Part shown: positions 8,521 to 17,342 of the stretch, piece by piece | Layout of the letters: the number at the start of each line of letters is the position of its first letter | Position numbering within the stretch: the first letter of the stretch is position 1 | Assembly: GCF_004923315.1 (NCBI RefSeq) | Contig: NZ_CP039642.1 | Coordinates: 434,001-498,000 of the forward strand | DNA from: Azospirillum sp. TSA2s | Lineage (GTDB): Bacteria; Pseudomonadota; Alphaproteobacteria; Azospirillales; Azospirillaceae | DNA length: 64,000 bases | Reading direction: 5' to 3' | Notes under the pieces: generated by a model | What the model saw: the letters and a program-made list of their open reading frames with translations, nothing else | The model's database searches: none | Told to the model about the DNA's origin: nothing | Position numbers and translations under genes: made by a program

Positions 8521-9017
8521 GGCTCGTTTGTCCTTATTGATTGCCCAACGCTGGGCGCCCCTTAATGGTGACCTAAGGTCACTATCCTCAAAAGTGAGTG
8601 GTTGAGCAACGAGATTCTGAGGTACGGCTTTCGCGGCATGCTGAGCCCACTTGCGAAGATAGCAAAGGGCATCGAGGCGAAACTGTGTCATTCGATCCAC
8701 TGTAGCTGCCAACGTCCCTTGGCTCCTCTGCCGACGTCCGTTCCAAAATGCCCCAGAGTATTATGATCATTGGTCGTGACACTAAGCTGTCCGCAAATCG
8801 CGTCAGAACAATAATTGCGGAGTTGCGAACAGGCACGTAGGCATGCTCGCAACTGCACGCGGCTAAGAACCGATAGTGATCATTTTAACGGATCTTTATT
8901 GAGGAAATTGGTTTCATCCCCAGCGTTAGACACTGTTCGTCGGGATTCCACAAATCCACGTACGGAAGACAGAGCAGAGCACTGAGAAACACCGAAGCGC
9001 ACTTTCTCGAAAATCGG
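8521..9017. other. intergenic, palindrome only
   Basis: No convincing gene. GTGACC-TAA-GGTCAC (8568-8582) is a 6-3-6 palindrome 48 bp upstream of the lipoprotein start, a possible operator. A minus-strand open frame (8588-8836) has low-complexity content and no Shine-Dalgarno sequence. Confidence 0.4.
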
Positions 9018-9374
9018 TCACTTCATTTCTGATTCTATGCCCATGACATGGTTTGCGTCGTCTAGAACACAGAACACAGAAACTGGATCTGTCCGATCTG
9101 TCACTCTTCCGTTTTCGATAGTATCGACGTAAAATACAAATGCTTCGTATCGGTTTCCGCCGAATATCCCCCGAATGCGCTGGCCGCCCTGTGACACGAC
9201 AGTCGCTCGCTTCTCTATGAAACGATTCTTGTCATACCTATCGGGTGTCACTTTGTTGAGATGCGCTTCGAGATAAGATGTGCATGCCGTCACACCGACA
9301 CTCGACGCACCAGCCTCTCCAGAGAATACGGCAATAGTGGTGGTCGCTACCAAGACCAGAACCTTCGCGTCCAT
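9018..9374 (-). CDS. small secreted protein, unknown
   Basis: A 118-aa protein with an N-terminal signal peptide (MDAKVLVLVATTTIAVFSGEAGAS, cleavage probably near residue 23). The mature domain has two Cys residues (VTACTS and VFCVLD) that could form a disulfide, consistent with a periplasmic location. AAAGAGG lies upstream of the start. No family recognised. Confidence 0.6.
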   Translation of the reverse strand: MDAKVLVLVATTTIAVFSGEAGASSVGVTACTSYLEAHLNKVTPDRYDKNRFIEKRATVVSQGGQRIRGIFGGNRYEAFVFYVDTIENGRVTDRTDPVSVFCVLDDANHVMGIESEMK

Positions 9375-9415
9375 ACTGACACCTCTTTCAACAGCAATCA
9401 GTGATCACACAATTT

Positions 9416-9991
9416 TCAACGATGCTTTGCCGCTTCACACATTTTCTGCATTAGCCCCATCGCTACCAGATTAATCTGAGGCACGCCGTTGATTTCCAAC
9501 GCCCGGTAGGAGAAGGAGCTCTCTTGCTTATTCACAATAAATTGAAGTGAAGCATCAACATTCTTCCCGCCCATCAAAATACTGCTGTTGATGTTAACAA
9601 ATTCAGTTCCATCCTTTCCTTTTCCCGCCTCCCACTGAGGAGATCCCATGAATGATGCGGCCATTTCTCCCACCGTATGGTCTGGGCAGGATTTCAGCGT
9701 TCCACCACTTACTAGAGTAATAAGAGCCGGGTCTCCCGTGTTTCCACCCAATGTAAGAAGCCGCGCTGCAACCAAAAAAGTTGCGATCATGGTTACAAGC
9801 CATTTGCCTTTGACGCTCAGCTCCCTAATATTATTTGGACTTCCGCGAAATATTTTCTTTCGCCACAACAGATATATACCCAATGGATATACAAATATGC
9901 AAAGAGCTGCAACCACCCATAATTTTCGAAAAACTGTAACACTTTCCTTTTGAGCAGACGGAGCCTCGCCGCCGGTGAGTTGCATCTCCAT
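9416..9991 (-). CDS. membrane protein with two helices and C-terminal domain, unknown
   Basis: A 191-aa protein. The start at 9991 is supported by AAGGAG 9 nt upstream; the frame remains open to 10120. Two hydrophobic segments lie near residues 23-43 and 60-80. The soluble C-terminal 100 residues (CPDHTVGEMAASFMGSPQWE, a VNINS strand, and a terminal MCEA) form a compact domain of a kind often attached to short membrane anchors. Function unknown. It lies 41 bp upstream of the secreted protein gene and may share its transcript. Confidence 0.6.
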   Translation of the reverse strand: MEMQLTGGEAPSAQKESVTVFRKLWVVAALCIFVYPLGIYLLWRKKIFRGSPNNIRELSVKGKWLVTMIATFLVAARLLTLGGNTGDPALITLVSGGTLKSCPDHTVGEMAASFMGSPQWEAGKGKDGTEFVNINSSILMGGKNVDASLQFIVNKQESSFSYRALEINGVPQINLVAMGLMQKMCEAAKHR

Positions 9992-10342
9992 TTTACTTCT
10001 CTCCTTGTCTTTACCTTGTACCTTTGAGCCTCTACGCCACTTAGAGTGCGGATTGAAATCTCTGCCGGGCCAAGCTGACTCCATGGCTTGATTCCCTAGG
10101 TTCGATGTTTTGTTCCGCACTCTTACGACCCACTATAAGGTGGGCACGACGCGGCCATATAGTGACCAATGATCCCTATGTTATAGCCTATTGTCAAGTG
10201 GAGGTCCTATGCGTCTAACCGCCGCGATACCGGCTCCGGAACGGTACTGACCAATGGCTGTTATCGTGCCGGCCAGTAGGCAAGGTTGGTCGGATCGGCT
10301 ACGGTTGGCGCCGAGGCAGATTGTCGGCAGAGCGCGAGCGGG
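9992..10342. other. intergenic between divergent genes
   Basis: Promoter space between the minus-strand membrane gene and the plus-strand MarR gene. It holds an AT-rich stretch (10150-10200). Nothing else could be supported. Confidence 0.4.
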
Positions 10343-10792
10343 ATGGCGTATCGGGTGAAGTCCAAGGGTGTTGTCGCCCTCTTGCAGCAGGCGGTGCGTC
10401 TCATACACGCCTCCGAGCACACGCATGGCCTCGTCCCGGCGCAGTGGACGGCGCTGCGCTATTTCGCGACAGCGGCCCCTCATCAGCGGACAGCCGCGGA
10501 TTTGGCGCGGTACCAGAACATGGCGGTCAGCCCCGTGGCGCGCACGGTGCGCTCGCTGTTTGAGAAGAGACTGATTTGCCGCAAGCCAAACCCATTCGAT
10601 GGTCGTTCGGAACTCATTGAACTGACATCGGACGGGCGCAAATACCTGAAGGCCGACCCTTCAGGCGAGCTGGATCGGCTTCTCACCGCACTTCCGGGCG
10701 ATCAGCTCGCGGCGCTCGCCACCGCGCTGCAAGCGGTCATCGGAGGCATGCAAACGAAGCCTGCTCACGAAGCGAACGAAACGGAAAATTAG
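10343..10792 (+). CDS. MarR-family transcriptional regulator
   Basis: A 149-aa winged-helix protein: a helical N-terminus, then QWTALRYFA, a helix-turn-helix (TAADLARYQNMAVSPVARTV) and the wing (FEKRLICRKPNPFDGRSELI) with the typical Asp-x-Arg turn, then a C-terminal dimer helix. MarR proteins bind palindromes as dimers and are usually released by small ligands. The start at 10343 has only a weak upstream purine run. Its end overlaps the oppositely oriented response-regulator gene by 4 bp. Target unknown. Confidence 0.75.
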   Translation: MAYRVKSKGVVALLQQAVRLIHASEHTHGLVPAQWTALRYFATAAPHQRTAADLARYQNMAVSPVARTVRSLFEKRLICRKPNPFDGRSELIELTSDGRKYLKADPSGELDRLLTALPGDQLAALATALQAVIGGMQTKPAHEANETEN

Positions 10793-11172
10793 CCAGCCGC
10801 CTTCTCATCCCAGAGCCGGCGGATATGGGCGATCATGTCTTCATTGTCGAACGGTTTTACGAATGTCGCATCGGCGCCCCAGGTTTCAGCCAGGGCCATG
10901 GAGAAGTTAATGGGGGCGTTCGGCGCACCCCCAGAAATGGCAACAATGACAGTATCGTCGTCAGCCGCCCGCAGGAGGCGGATCAGTTCCACCCCATCGA
11001 GCTTGGGCATCCATACGTCGGTGATAATCGCGTCGAAGCGCTCGTGTTCGAGCAGAAGTAGCGCATCCATCCCATTCCCGGCCTCCACCACGTCGATCCG
11101 TTCCCGGATCAGGGTAGCGGCGAGGGAGTAGCGGACCTCTTCGACGTCGTCGATCACAAGCACGCGAGGCAT
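10789..11172 (-). CDS. single-domain response regulator
   Basis: A 127-aa CheY-like receiver with no output domain. Acidic pocket Asp 8/Asp 9, phospho-acceptor Asp 52 (ITDVWMPKLDG) and conserved Lys 106 (FVKPF) are all present. AAGGTG precedes the start. It begins 10 nt after the MASE1 histidine kinase, which is therefore its likely partner. Without an output domain it probably acts by protein contact or as a relay intermediate. Confidence 0.85.
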   Translation of the reverse strand: MPRVLVIDDVEEVRYSLAATLIRERIDVVEAGNGMDALLLLEHERFDAIITDVWMPKLDGVELIRLLRAADDDTVIVAISGGAPNAPINFSMALAETWGADATFVKPFDNEDMIAHIRRLWDEKAAG

Positions 11173-11182
11173 TCTGAGCACC

Positions 11183-13246
11183 TTAGGCGTTCGCACACAA
11201 ATTGGTGGTCGGTATGTGGACCGTGAAGGTCGCGCCACGACCCGGAGCCGACGATACCTCTATGCTGCCGTCCCAATCCTTAACGATGCCATACACGATG
11301 GACAATCCCAACCCGGTGCCCTCACCGAGCGGCTTGGTCGTGAAGAACGGCTCAAAAATTCGCGCACGAACGTCATCGCTCATTCCGGGGCCGGTGTCGG
11401 AGACCGACAAGCGGAACCAGGGCCGATCACGAACACATTCCGTTGTGGGCTGGCCGAAAGAGGCCGGAGGACCGCCCACCAGATCAAGAACGATCTTGAT
11501 CGCTCCCCGGCCACCCATGGCCTGGGATGCGTTCAACACAAGGTTAGTGAGCACCTGCGACACTTCCGTTCTGGACGCGAGAATGCATCCCGTTGGTGCG
11601 TTGACTACGGTTTCGATTTCTACTGTTGGCGGCAGGCTTCGGCGGTTCAGGTCTACGCTGGACAGCAGAGCGTCCCCAAGATCGACCGCCGTACGCGCGT
11701 CACTTCCCTGTCGGGCGAAGCTCAAGACCTTCTTCACGATATCCGCCGCCTTGACGCCACAGGAGCGAATGGTTCGAAGATGGCGGCGCATGTCTTGCTG
11801 CTCATCCCACATCCGCTCCGCATCTTTGGCGAGATTGATCATGGGGTGCAGGAGATTGTTGATCTCATGGGCCACGCCACCGGCGAGCTGACCGAGTGCG
11901 ACGAGCTTCTCACGCTCGCGTTCAAGCCGTTCACGGTCCCTGGTCGCTGCGACATCCTCGTGAAGAACCAGATAGGAGACCGGCCCGCCGGCGCTGTCAG
12001 CAATGGGGGCGACGGTCAGGCGGTCCCGGACCCCTGCGCCATAGGCGGTCCTCAAAACGACTTCGCAGTTCGTGCGCTCCATCGCCCCGATGGCCCGGAG
12101 GATCTCCTCAAGGCATTGCTGCGAGTCGGGAGCAAGCAGATCGGCAAGTCCGATTGTTCGCAGGTCTTCAGGACCGTAGCCGCACATAAGGTGGAAGGCG
12201 TCGTTGGCGAAAACGAACGGCAACTTGGAATCAGCGGCGTTCACGATCGTGGTTCCGACCGGGCTGGCGTGAACCGCCGCTGCCACATCTCGCTGGCGTC
12301 GTTCGCTCGCCCGCAATCCCTGTTCGGTGGCTTTCTGCTCGCTGATCGTGGCCCCGATCAGAAGTGCCGCGATGTCGATCATGACGAGCAGAACTTGCAA
12401 CTGCGCAGGGTCACCGACACGCCCGAAAATCTTGAAGAGCAGTACGGCCGCGATGTTCACCACGATGATACCGGCGACGGCGCCGCCAAATCCCTGACGC
12501 AGAGCGAGCAGCACCACTGGGAACAGAACGACGAACCATGCCTTGCCATTGGTGCCTAGAGAGGCGTCGATGAAGAAGGCTACGACGCCCAACACAACAA
12601 TGAAAACGGCGCCGATGCCGGTTGCCGACGACGCCAGCGGCACCCATCCCGTAGGAGCGGTCCATCCCCGCGTCGCGAGCCATGAGAAGGTGATAAGGAA
12701 GACTGGACCCGCGAGGAGAACACCCGCCATATCGCCGATCCAGAACGAAACCAAGATGTCGGTGAAGGTGGAATTGGTCCAATAGGGCTGAAAGATCGCT
12801 CCGGCGAGCACTGCAGACGCCAAGGTCGAGATGCACGCCACGGAGAGAAAGACGCTGACGTGATCCTTGGTCTGCAACGGGAACGTGGGCGCGATGAGGT
12901 GTCGGAGCACAAGGCCGGCGGAGCCATACACGATCACATGCCGCAGTCCACTGGCGACGTCCAGATAGGTGAAGGTGTTCTCGTAGAGGAAAGCGCCCAA
13001 AATGACGGCGGGAAAATAGCGCGGCCCGTAGACGGCACAGAAGGCGATGGTCAAGCCGGGGCCGGGATACCATGCGCTTGCCGAGTGGGCGATGTCGAAG
13101 AGGTGCGCGGCCTCATACAGGATGATCCATAACCCGACATACGCGCATGCGGCCACGGCGAATCGAGCGCCCCTGAACCCCTTCCCAGGCAGGCGAGTAG
13201 ACAGCGCATGAAGAACGTTGTTTGACGGTGCCATACTCTTGATCAC
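11183..13246 (-). CDS. MASE1-domain PAS sensor histidine kinase
   Basis: A 687-aa membrane sensor. Residues about 30-320 form a MASE1-type multi-helix sensor (YPGPGLTIAFCAVYGPRYF near the first helices). A PAS domain follows (about 330-430), then a phospho-acceptor helix with His near 458 (GGVAHEINN) and an ATPase domain with the N box (NASQAMGG), G1 (DTGPGMS) and G2 (GTGLGLSIVYGIV). The C-terminal organisation is that of NtrB-like kinases. The start could be 13246 or the Met four codons in. It forms an operon with the receiver-only protein downstream. The signal sensed is unknown. Confidence 0.85.
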   Translation of the reverse strand: MIKSMAPSNNVLHALSTRLPGKGFRGARFAVAACAYVGLWIILYEAAHLFDIAHSASAWYPGPGLTIAFCAVYGPRYFPAVILGAFLYENTFTYLDVASGLRHVIVYGSAGLVLRHLIAPTFPLQTKDHVSVFLSVACISTLASAVLAGAIFQPYWTNSTFTDILVSFWIGDMAGVLLAGPVFLITFSWLATRGWTAPTGWVPLASSATGIGAVFIVVLGVVAFFIDASLGTNGKAWFVVLFPVVLLALRQGFGGAVAGIIVVNIAAVLLFKIFGRVGDPAQLQVLLVMIDIAALLIGATISEQKATEQGLRASERRQRDVAAAVHASPVGTTIVNAADSKLPFVFANDAFHLMCGYGPEDLRTIGLADLLAPDSQQCLEEILRAIGAMERTNCEVVLRTAYGAGVRDRLTVAPIADSAGGPVSYLVLHEDVAATRDRERLEREREKLVALGQLAGGVAHEINNLLHPMINLAKDAERMWDEQQDMRRHLRTIRSCGVKAADIVKKVLSFARQGSDARTAVDLGDALLSSVDLNRRSLPPTVEIETVVNAPTGCILASRTEVSQVLTNLVLNASQAMGGRGAIKIVLDLVGGPPASFGQPTTECVRDRPWFRLSVSDTGPGMSDDVRARIFEPFFTTKPLGEGTGLGLSIVYGIVKDWDGSIEVSSAPGRGATFTVHIPTTNLCANA

Positions 13247-13415
13247 GCGCGGTTTGGTCGAACCACGCCATCCTAACGAATGGCCGAGCGACGTTGCACG
13301 GCAAAAAGCGGATCCATGGTCACCATCGCTGCCCGCTTTTGAGCGGCCCTCGGCGCCATGTTATGCATGCGGTCAGCCTACGAATAAATAAGGAGAAACC
13401 AACGAGGAGACAGCA

Positions 13416-13787
13416 ATGAGAGCGATTGAACTTGGTATTTACGATCCCAATCAGGATCAGCTCATCAGGCACCACACAGATGACGTACGAAAGCCTCCCA
13501 AATCTCTTCGCGATTTGAATCGCGAGAAGAGGATACGTCAGGCGCGTGAGCGCCAACACCGACGGGAGCAGCAGACCATCGCGCTGATCTTTGGCGATCC
13601 TGAAGTCGAGCGCGAAGAACTTGAACTGCGCAAGGATCGAGCGGAAGCCAAACAGGCGGAGTATGAGGCGGAACAGGCACGATTGGAGATCGAGCAAATC
13701 CGCGCTGAAACGCTGGCAACGATGGCCGCTGCAGAAAAGTCAAGAGCGGATGCAAAGCTTACTGCCGCGAAAGCGTGGAACGAATAA
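13416..13787 (+). CDS. small charged coiled-coil protein, unknown
   Basis: A 123-aa protein with no membrane segment. From about residue 35 it is almost entirely Arg, Glu, Ala and Lys in a heptad-like pattern (REELELRKDRAEAKQAEYEA), predicting a long coiled coil. A GAGGAG ribosome-binding site precedes the start. No family recognised. Confidence 0.55.
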   Translation: MRAIELGIYDPNQDQLIRHHTDDVRKPPKSLRDLNREKRIRQARERQHRREQQTIALIFGDPEVEREELELRKDRAEAKQAEYEAEQARLEIEQIRAETLATMAAAEKSRADAKLTAAKAWNE

Positions 13788-13842
13788 ATAAGATGCTGCT
13801 AGAGCAGCAGCTTCCATTCTAGATATAGACTAAGGTGATAAG

Positions 13843-14160
13843 ATGATTTTACAGAGCGCGTATGGCATCCTATCTCATGTTGGTGTTTGCAACACGAAGG
13901 CACAATTCAGCCGGGACTGGTTGGGTGCATCACCAAGTTATTTTACCTCCATGGAAGCGAGGCAGCGCCAACCCAACATGATGGTCTTAATGGGGTTGGC
14001 CGCACGGTTGGAATTGCTCGTCGACCGACTGGCCGGTGATCCGCGCTACCAAGACCAGCGCGGTCTTTTAGAAAGACTGCTGGGTGACCTGTGGGATGAC
14101 ATGCGCGCCCGTGCTTTAGCCGCAGCACCAAAATGCCGCGCTGCTGGTCTGTGCCAGTAA
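13843..14160 (+). CDS. small unknown protein, DUF6626-like
   Basis: A 105-aa protein with AAGGTG just before the start. The order AYGILSHVGV, FSRDWLGASPSYF, SMEARQRQP and then a helical C-terminus fits a small family I recall from Azospirillum and relatives (DUF6626); the family name is from memory and unverified. The segment TKAQFSRDWLG...SMEARQ resembles a helix-turn-helix start, so DNA binding is possible. A small hairpin (GCTGCTAGAGCAGC) lies just upstream at 13795-13808. Confidence 0.55.
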   Translation: MILQSAYGILSHVGVCNTKAQFSRDWLGASPSYFTSMEARQRQPNMMVLMGLAARLELLVDRLAGDPRYQDQRGLLERLLGDLWDDMRARALAAAPKCRAAGLCQ

Positions 14161-14398
14161 TATCTGGCAATGAGGCTTTTGCTGAATTGGAGTAGAATGG
14201 AGATACGCCTAATAATATTTCCGTCTCTTCCTAAAACTGAATTGGCACCATTTTGCGCCACGTCCGTTTTACGGAGATTTCGCCTACAGATGGCTATGGT
14301 AGGCAGTGATAAGTCAAAGAGTCGTCGGGGAGAATTGCTCTCCCCACTCGACCAAAGCGAATTCGTATTTACTATATTGTAGAATAAAATTTGTAACT

Positions 14399-14884
14399 TC
14401 AGCCATCCAATGCAGCTTTCTTTTCCGTCCGCAGATCCTTTGCGAGCTTAACTAGATCCATGCTGGAAAGTTTCTCGGATCGACGGACGGGATAGGTGCT
14501 ATAGACCATATCAATGAAGTCACTCCAGTAGAGGGGAGATGTCACTCGAATGATGTTGTCTACAATTTCTTTTTCTTCGTCATCAAGCCTAGGCTGTGGC
14601 GTGCCAGAATTTATCAGGCGGACTAACTCCTTTGGGTTTCCATAAGCGTTTTCCGTATAGACCACCTCTGTCCTTGGATCAAGGCGGGCGCTATCAACCA
14701 CTTCATCTACATAAGGTCCATAGTGATTGTAAATCCACTTGATTGGACTGATCTGCTTCCCGCGTTTATATGCCGACCTCCAATCGCAGAGATACACCAT
14801 CTTGGTGATCCTTGCCTTCGACAGCTCATCAGGGTTTGGGTAGTTCTTGCAGATATAGGTTACCACGTCGGCAGTCCGCGCCAT
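14399..14884 (-). CDS. Panacea (SocA-like) domain protein, putative antitoxin
   Basis: A 161-aa protein. The motif ITKMVYLCDWRSAYKRGKQI followed by KWIYNHYGPYVDEV matches the Panacea domain (DUF4065, SocA-like): a 'K-h-h-Y-h-D' helix, then a YGP turn. Panacea proteins serve as antitoxins for many unrelated toxins; SocA also delivers its toxin to ClpXP. It begins 2 nt after the stop of the membrane-GAF gene, implying coupled translation and a working pair. The family call is good; the antitoxin role here is inference. Confidence 0.65.
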   Translation of the reverse strand: MARTADVVTYICKNYPNPDELSKARITKMVYLCDWRSAYKRGKQISPIKWIYNHYGPYVDEVVDSARLDPRTEVVYTENAYGNPKELVRLINSGTPQPRLDDEEKEIVDNIIRVTSPLYWSDFIDMVYSTYPVRRSEKLSSMDLVKLAKDLRTEKKAALDG

Positions 14885-14886
14885 GG

Positions 14887-15786
14887 TCAGTCCTCCAGCG
14901 ACGCTGCAGCGCTTTTGTTGCCCAGCATTGTTCGTTGACGCTGCAATAAATCTAGTATCTGCATGGCCTTTGGAGATCTAAGGTAATCTTCGAACTGGTT
15001 GCGCGGCAACGGCTGTGGAGATGTGCTTTCGCACAGGAAGACTGCTAGCGGTGTAACTCCATCGGGGGAGTTAACTCGTAACGCTCCATAGGCTCGGCTG
15101 CGCATAGTTAGACTTGAGCATTCTGTTCGCGAAATCCCCGAAAAATCCCGCTGTTTTTTCCAATATTGGGAGAAATTCGTTGCCGGGTCGGACATGCTAT
15201 CGATCCAGGCTTCGCCCTCCCTCCAGGCTCTGGCGATCACACCCTTATTAGGGAAGTATATAGTCTTCTTGGAATTATACTGGGGGTCGGCAGCGTAACG
15301 GCTGATTAATTCAAACTGATCCTGATTGAAGAGGAACACGCTAATGCGATGAGTATGATTGAAACCAAGCTCCTTTGATAGCGCAGCCAGGCCATAATCG
15401 AAGAGGTCTTTGATTAGCTGATTGATATTGAACTCACCGTTGCTACTTCTCAGGCGGCGCTCCAGCTCCCCAATTTTGTCATTGGCTTTGCTCAGTCTCT
15501 GCTCTACGAGCAAAGAGCGAGCCTGTCCTATGGCAATAGCTCCGAGCGACCACATGAAAATTGTGGACAAGTGGACCTTTAGAAAAGAACCTGCGGGTAT
15601 GTCCGCTAGGACGGTGTCGCTTGCAGAAACTACAAAGCCAGCAATGGCTCCTCCTACCGTGCCGACGAGGCCCAAGTAAGGGAGCAAGCCATCTTCGACT
15701 TTACCCAACCAGTAGCTGGGGCGAATCCAGCTCATTGGAGCGGCGGTGTGAGAAGCATCGATAGCTTGGGCAGCGGTGTCGAGCAT
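14887..15786 (-). CDS. membrane protein with GAF-like domain, putative Panacea partner
   Basis: A 299-aa protein. Two hydrophobic segments (about residues 35-57 and 72-90) are followed by a coiled-coil linker (QRLSKANDKIGELERRLRSS) and a GAF-like domain (about 120-270) with the typical RISVFLFNQDQFELISRYA strand pair and FPNKGVIARAW helix. It may sense a small molecule and act at the membrane. The gene order places it first and the Panacea gene second. The start has a weak ribosome-binding site. As a toxin or defence effector it would be of a new type; that is unproven. Confidence 0.55.
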   Translation of the reverse strand: MLDTAAQAIDASHTAAPMSWIRPSYWLGKVEDGLLPYLGLVGTVGGAIAGFVVSASDTVLADIPAGSFLKVHLSTIFMWSLGAIAIGQARSLLVEQRLSKANDKIGELERRLRSSNGEFNINQLIKDLFDYGLAALSKELGFNHTHRISVFLFNQDQFELISRYAADPQYNSKKTIYFPNKGVIARAWREGEAWIDSMSDPATNFSQYWKKQRDFSGISRTECSSLTMRSRAYGALRVNSPDGVTPLAVFLCESTSPQPLPRNQFEDYLRSPKAMQILDLLQRQRTMLGNKSAAASLED

Positions 15787-16101
15787 ATCAGGCGTCAGCG
15801 TTAGAGATGTGCATCCTTCTCACCATTAAACAACCGTTTCGTCAACTCAAAGATGATTCAGACGAACGCAGTAGGTGATTTTCCGTTCTGACAGCGCCCA
15901 AGAGGCGATACAGGTGTAGCACTCATCGACATGGGTTCGCCGGATTAATAGCGCGAAAGCGCCGGATTCGGCCCGCATTATGCTTTATGCCCGCCTGAAC
16001 TGTCTGGCGGCGGATGGTATCTTTTATCTCGAATATCCGTTCGGATAGTGATGACGCTGGATATGCGTGTCACTCACCGATGGTGCGTTCTGATGTCAAC
16101 G
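15787..16101. other. intergenic with TATCCG palindrome
   Basis: No gene seen. TATCCG-TT-CGGATA (16034-16047) is a perfect 6-2-6 palindrome sharing its half-site with the palindrome upstream of the 58-aa ORF. Confidence 0.4.
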
Positions 16102-16278
16102 CTACCGTTGTAGCTGGATAAGGGTCGGACACACATGCCGCGCGCTGGTATGCGGAGCACGAGCCCTTTGAATGCAAGCCTGCAAGCGTAGGCGCAGAGC
16201 ATCCATTTCCTCGTCAGTCATTGCCCGACTCCCAGGAGAGGGAAAGGGGAAGAGGTCATCAATATCTTCAATCTTCAT
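16102..16278 (-). CDS. 58-aa ORF, unknown
   Basis: Starts MKIEDIDDLFPFPSPGSRAM, then a charged helix (TDEEMDALRLRLQACIQRAR). GGAGAA lies 6 nt before the ATG, and a perfect palindrome stands just upstream at 16297-16313. The position and the good ribosome-binding site support expression; the acidic, short sequence could be a regulator or an antitoxin-like peptide. Function unknown. Confidence 0.45.
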   Translation of the reverse strand: MKIEDIDDLFPFPSPGSRAMTDEEMDALRLRLQACIQRARAPHTSARHVCPTLIQLQR

Positions 16279-16296
16279 GGCAATTCTCCGTATCCG

Positions 16297-16313
16297 TATC
16301 CGTTATACGGATA
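16297..16313. promoter_or_regulatory. palindromic operator candidate
   Basis: TATCCGT-TAT-ACGGATA, a perfect 7-3-7 inverted repeat ending 19 bp from the 58-aa ORF start, with an extra direct half-site (ATCCGTATCCG) beside it. The same half-site recurs at 16034-16047. Confidence 0.45.
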
Positions 16314-16384
16314 TTTATCTCATGCTGCCTTGGCAGCACGGGTGGTTGACAGATTGGCAGAACGCCTGAAACAAGACTCACTCA

Positions 16385-16492
16385 TAGGTTGAGAAATAGT
16401 GCCAAGGGTTACCATCCGAAAATCAAACGTATGGATAACACAAATGAGCATCTTGGAAAGCTTGACCCTCACGAACATTGGTAAGCAGCGGA
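16385..16492 (+). repeat. diverged copy of promoter and 5' end of the DUF6641-like gene
   Basis: Matches 18820-18930 at roughly three bases in four: the CATAGGTTGA block, the CGAAAATC-AACGTATGG inverted-repeat site, and a start codon at 16444 followed by MSILESLTLTNIGKQ. The match stops after about 15 codons, at the 3' end of the GTPase operon. The remaining frame is unrelated and stops after 40 codons, so this copy is a truncated gene. Confidence 0.6.
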
Positions 16493-16499
16493 AGCCCTA

Positions 16500-17342
16500 T
16501 CAAGTTCCCGGAAACAGCACTTCTAAAGTCAATTTGTACTCCTTGGTCTGTTTGACGGCATGTTGATACTCGGCACCGAAGGCAGATACGGGCAACTGAA
16601 GACGTCCAACAACCTTCAAATTTTTGTTTGCCTCGGTAGACAGATTGACCGTAAGCGTGCGCTTCGTTAGCGGGTTACCAGCAGCCTTCCGAGCTTGCAG
16701 CAAAGACTTCATGTTGGGATCACCAGCCAGACGATAGGACCGCAGTAGTTTCTCAGCTTCGTCCAACTCCGGCTCCCCACCAGCATACTCGTCGATCAGG
16801 CTGAGCTGAGAACACAGACTGTCGGTCGCAGTCTTATCCATCCCGATTTCACCCGAGACAACCAGACGCCCACCATCTGCTTTCATGGTCGAGATATCGC
16901 CGTTGGTAACGATGTCCATCTGGGTGACCGAAACTCTCGTAGCACCAAGGAGCTGGCAGAAATTTGAGAAGAGCGTGTGCTTGGCCAGAGCGAATTGTTG
17001 GCTAGCCTCGGCAGCGTCGACATATTCTTCGAGGTCAAATGGGCTTTGGATTAGAAGGGTGCCGGGACGGTTCAGGCCAGCATCCAAAATATTGGTTAGG
17101 GCTTGGCTGCCATTGCTCTCGGTGACGGGGTACACCAAGACATGCGTCTGAAGGTCGGTCAGGACCTGCGTTTCCCCCTTACGCTGGCAGTTCTCGATTT
17201 CGTGCTGCTCGAGCACGGCCACAGCTCGTCGTCCGCTGGCATCCTCTGGGAACGCGCCCATCGTCATGATCATCTCACTAGTATTGGTTCTGGAATTGTT
17301 CGAATAGTTGAGTCCTACGTCTATTGCCGTATCCACCATCAT
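16500..17342 (-). CDS. third gene of GTPase operon, soluble unknown protein
   Basis: A 280-aa protein with no signal peptide or membrane segment. The N-terminal third has short motifs (EDASGRRAVAVLEQHE, HVLVYPVTESNGSQ), followed by mixed alpha/beta sequence; nothing matched a family I know. It overlaps the preceding gene by 4 bp (ATGA), so the three products are probably made in fixed ratio. The likely role is effector or partner of the GTPase; this rests on context only. Confidence 0.6.
   Translation of the reverse strand: MMVDTAIDVGLNYSNNSRTNTSEMIMTMGAFPEDASGRRAVAVLEQHEIENCQRKGETQVLTDLQTHVLVYPVTESNGSQALTNILDAGLNRPGTLLIQSPFDLEEYVDAAEASQQFALAKHTLFSNFCQLLGATRVSVTQMDIVTNGDISTMKADGGRLVVSGEIGMDKTATDSLCSQLSLIDEYAGGEPELDEAEKLLRSYRLAGDPNMKSLLQARKAAGNPLTKRTLTVNLSTEANKNLKVVGRLQLPVSAFGAEYQHAVKQTKEYKLTLEVLFPGT

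Noticed and set aside
8588..8836. 82-aa minus-strand frame upstream of the lipoprotein gene
   Set aside because: No ribosome-binding site, Ser/Arg-rich without domain content, and it overlaps the likely lipoprotein promoter.
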